Assembly: GCA_003161515.1 (NCBI GenBank)
Contig: PMOH01000302.1
Coordinates: 1-16,748 of the forward strand
Length of the DNA stretch: 16,748 nt
From: Deltaproteobacteria bacterium
GTDB lineage: Bacteria; Desulfobacterota; Binatia; Binatales; Binataceae
Direction of reading: 5' to 3'
A model generated the notes under the pieces. It worked only from the letters and a program-made list of their open reading frames with translations, ran no database searches and was not told the origin of the DNA. The position numbers and the translations under genes were made by a program. This document shows, piece after piece, positions 15,590-16,748 of the stretch; within the stretch, counting starts at the first letter, position 1, and the number at the start of each line of letters is the position of its first letter.

Positions 15590-16078
15590 ATGTGTGAGGA
15601 AAATAAAACTCGCTTCAGGAGAGCGGAAGAGGCTCTACGCTTTTACTTCCGCTTGCGCGAGCTGCTTCACAGCGGGCGGACGAGACGCTTGATGGCGGAC
15701 GAACTGCCCGCGGATGCATGCCCGACGGCGGCCAACGCCATCGACGACTACCAATGCATCGGTTGGTGCATGCGAGGTCTCGATGAGATCGCGCTGTGGC
15801 TGCTCAGCGAAATTTACGGACCGACCTGCTTCGGAGTGCATCGGCGCACCCTCGCGCACACCTGCAGGGCGGGCCGGCTGGAGTTCCCGCAGCACGAGTT
15901 TCGCCTGCGTGAGGTTGGCATGATCCACGAACGCGCACTCGGCGTGGTAAAGCGGGGCCTGCGCGAGCTCGGCATGATCCCGAGCCGCCAAGTCAGGACG
16001 GCGCGCGTACGGCGCGGAATGATCGCCGTCGGCAAACACGCGCATCTGCAAGGCGACCGTGCCGCGGAACGCGGATAA
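15590..16078 (+). CDS. Orphan cysteine-rich, basic protein of unknown function
   Basis: 162 residues, not recognised. A good ribosome binding site (GGGGGAAAGGA, 15574-15584) ends five bases before the ATG, stronger than those of neighbouring genes. The protein is mostly helical by eye. It begins RRAEEALRFYFRLRELL (10-26), followed by a Trp-containing central region, IDDYQCIGWCMRGLDEIALWLLSEIYG (51-77), given here in part. A basic region then ends in MIHERALGVVKRGLRELGMI (111-130), which has the alternating pattern of a DNA-binding helix and faintly resembles sigma-factor region 4; that likeness is speculative. There are six cysteines (2, 44, 56, 60, 80, 92) and several histidines, so metal binding or redox control is possible. 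No membrane segment or signal peptide is seen. It is flanked by a structured 218-base leader and by tyrS 83 bases later. Its separate expression signals suggest a gene regulated apart from the housekeeping run. Confidence 0.7.
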   Translation: MCEENKTRFRRAEEALRFYFRLRELLHSGRTRRLMADELPADACPTAANAIDDYQCIGWCMRGLDEIALWLLSEIYGPTCFGVHRRTLAHTCRAGRLEFPQHEFRLREVGMIHERALGVVKRGLRELGMIPSRQVRTARVRRGMIAVGKHAHLQGDRAAERG

Positions 16079-16161
16079 GTCGCCGGAGCCGAGTGCGCGA
16101 GTAACGCCAACGGGCTATTCCGCGCCGCCAGGATTCCTGTACGCTTGAGAACCACTGCTCA

Positions 16162-16748
16162 ATGGCTCTCGGGCGAACGGACTTGACGAAGCGGAACGTG
16201 AACGAAAATCAGGCGAATGAAGAGGCGGCGGCGCTAGCCCGCGGCGCCACAGAAATCATTTCTCCGCCGGAGCTAGCGGCTAAGCTAGCGCTTGGCCGGC
16301 CGCTGAGGATCAAGCTCGGGATGGATCCGACCGCGCCTGATCTGCATCTCGGTCATAGCCTGACGTTGAAGAAGCTGCGCGACTTTCAGGATGCGGGCCA
16401 CACCGTAATTTTCCTGGTCGGTGACTTCACTGCGATGATCGGCGATCCCACCGGACGCAACGAGACGCGAAAGCCGCTGTCGCGCGAACAAATCGAGCGC
16501 AACGCGGGAACCTATCGCACCCAGGCGTTCAAGATTCTCGATCGCGAGACTACCGAAATTCGCTTCAACAGCGAGTGGATGAACGAATTGGGCGTGGCCA
16601 AGCTGATCGAGATTGCCGCGAAGGTGAGTGTCGCCCGACTCCTCGAGCGCGACGATTTCGAGAAGCGCCTCGCGGCCGAGGAGCCGCTGTTCCTGCACGA
16701 GCTGCTCTATCCAGTGATCCAGGGTTACGATTCCGTCGCGCTGGAAGC
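16162..16748 (+). CDS. tyrS: Tyrosyl-tRNA synthetase, 3' partial
   Basis: Class I aminoacyl-tRNA synthetase that charges tRNA-Tyr; cytosolic dimer. 195 codons are present before the window ends, about half of the usual 400 residues. Visible signatures are RPLRIKLGMDPTAPDLHLGH, with the HIGH-type HLGH at 62-65, then LVGDFTAMIGDPTGRNETR, FNSEWM, VARLLERDDF and LYPVIQGYDSVALE, all typical of the longer bacterial TyrS type. The KMSKS loop and S4-like C-terminal domain lie beyond the edge. ATG at 16162 is taken as the start, but it gives about 12 more residues than usual before the first motif. GTG at 16198 would match the usual length and is a serious alternative. Neither has a convincing ribosome binding site. 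Three rare CTA leucine codons cluster near the start (16234-16287). Confidence 0.93.
   Translation, partial: MALGRTDLTKRNVNENQANEEAAALARGATEIISPPELAAKLALGRPLRIKLGMDPTAPDLHLGHSLTLKKLRDFQDAGHTVIFLVGDFTAMIGDPTGRNETRKPLSREQIERNAGTYRTQAFKILDRETTEIRFNSEWMNELGVAKLIEIAAKVSVARLLERDDFEKRLAAEEPLFLHELLYPVIQGYDSVALE

Noticed and set aside
16079..16161. Promoter or terminator in the 83-base gap before tyrS
   Set aside because: I found no convincing -35/-10 pair, and the only inverted repeat (GCGCG/CGCGC) is short, with no T-tract.
1..16748. CRISPR array, transposase, integrase, tRNA or rRNA
   Set aside because: No regularly spaced repeats, mobile-element proteins or RNA-gene signatures were seen on either strand.

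Overview
The window is a GC-rich (by eye about 60% or more), gene-dense stretch of bacterial chromosome. All fourteen supported protein genes lie on the + strand. The diderm AsmA-like protein, the transaldolase/glucose-6-phosphate isomerase fusion and the overall protein style suggest an uncultured Gram-negative of the deltaproteobacterial/Acidobacteria/Binatota kind. That placement is inference: no rRNA or tRNA gene is present to anchor it.

Region 1 (1-6170) is a sugar-phosphate operon: transketolase (5' end cut by the window), a fused transaldolase-glucose-6-phosphate isomerase, 6-phosphogluconolactonase three bases later, and a small membrane-anchored DUF2939-like protein. Together the enzymes link fructose-6-P and glucose-6-P to the oxidative and non-oxidative pentose phosphate branches. 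Glucose-6-P dehydrogenase and 6-phosphogluconate dehydrogenase are not in view.

Region 2 (6171-15371) starts with a 129-base gap holding a plausible sigma-70-type promoter, followed by typA/bipA and a 1001-residue AsmA/YhdP-like envelope protein. A tightly packed run follows: TIGR04282/DUF2064 transferase, glutaredoxin-like protein, CutA, Gfo/Idh/MocA oxidoreductase, HisC and peptidyl-tRNA hydrolase. Gaps in this run are 1-13 bases, with one ATGA overlap, so it is probably co-transcribed.

Region 3 (15372-16748) is the least ordinary part. A 218-base gap contains a perfect TATAAT box, three potential hairpins and a terminator-like hairpin with a T-tract. It precedes a 162-codon, cysteine-rich orphan gene with a good ribosome binding site. 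Tyrosyl-tRNA synthetase begins after it and runs off the right edge.

Most of the window is housekeeping. The points most worth a second look are the structured leader or small-RNA candidate in front of the orphan gene, and the isomerase half of the fusion, where the usual active-site arginine appears to be cysteine. Several other enzymes (6-phosphogluconolactonase, Pth, transketolase) also show substitutions inside signature motifs. I see no mobile element, CRISPR array, tRNA or rRNA.
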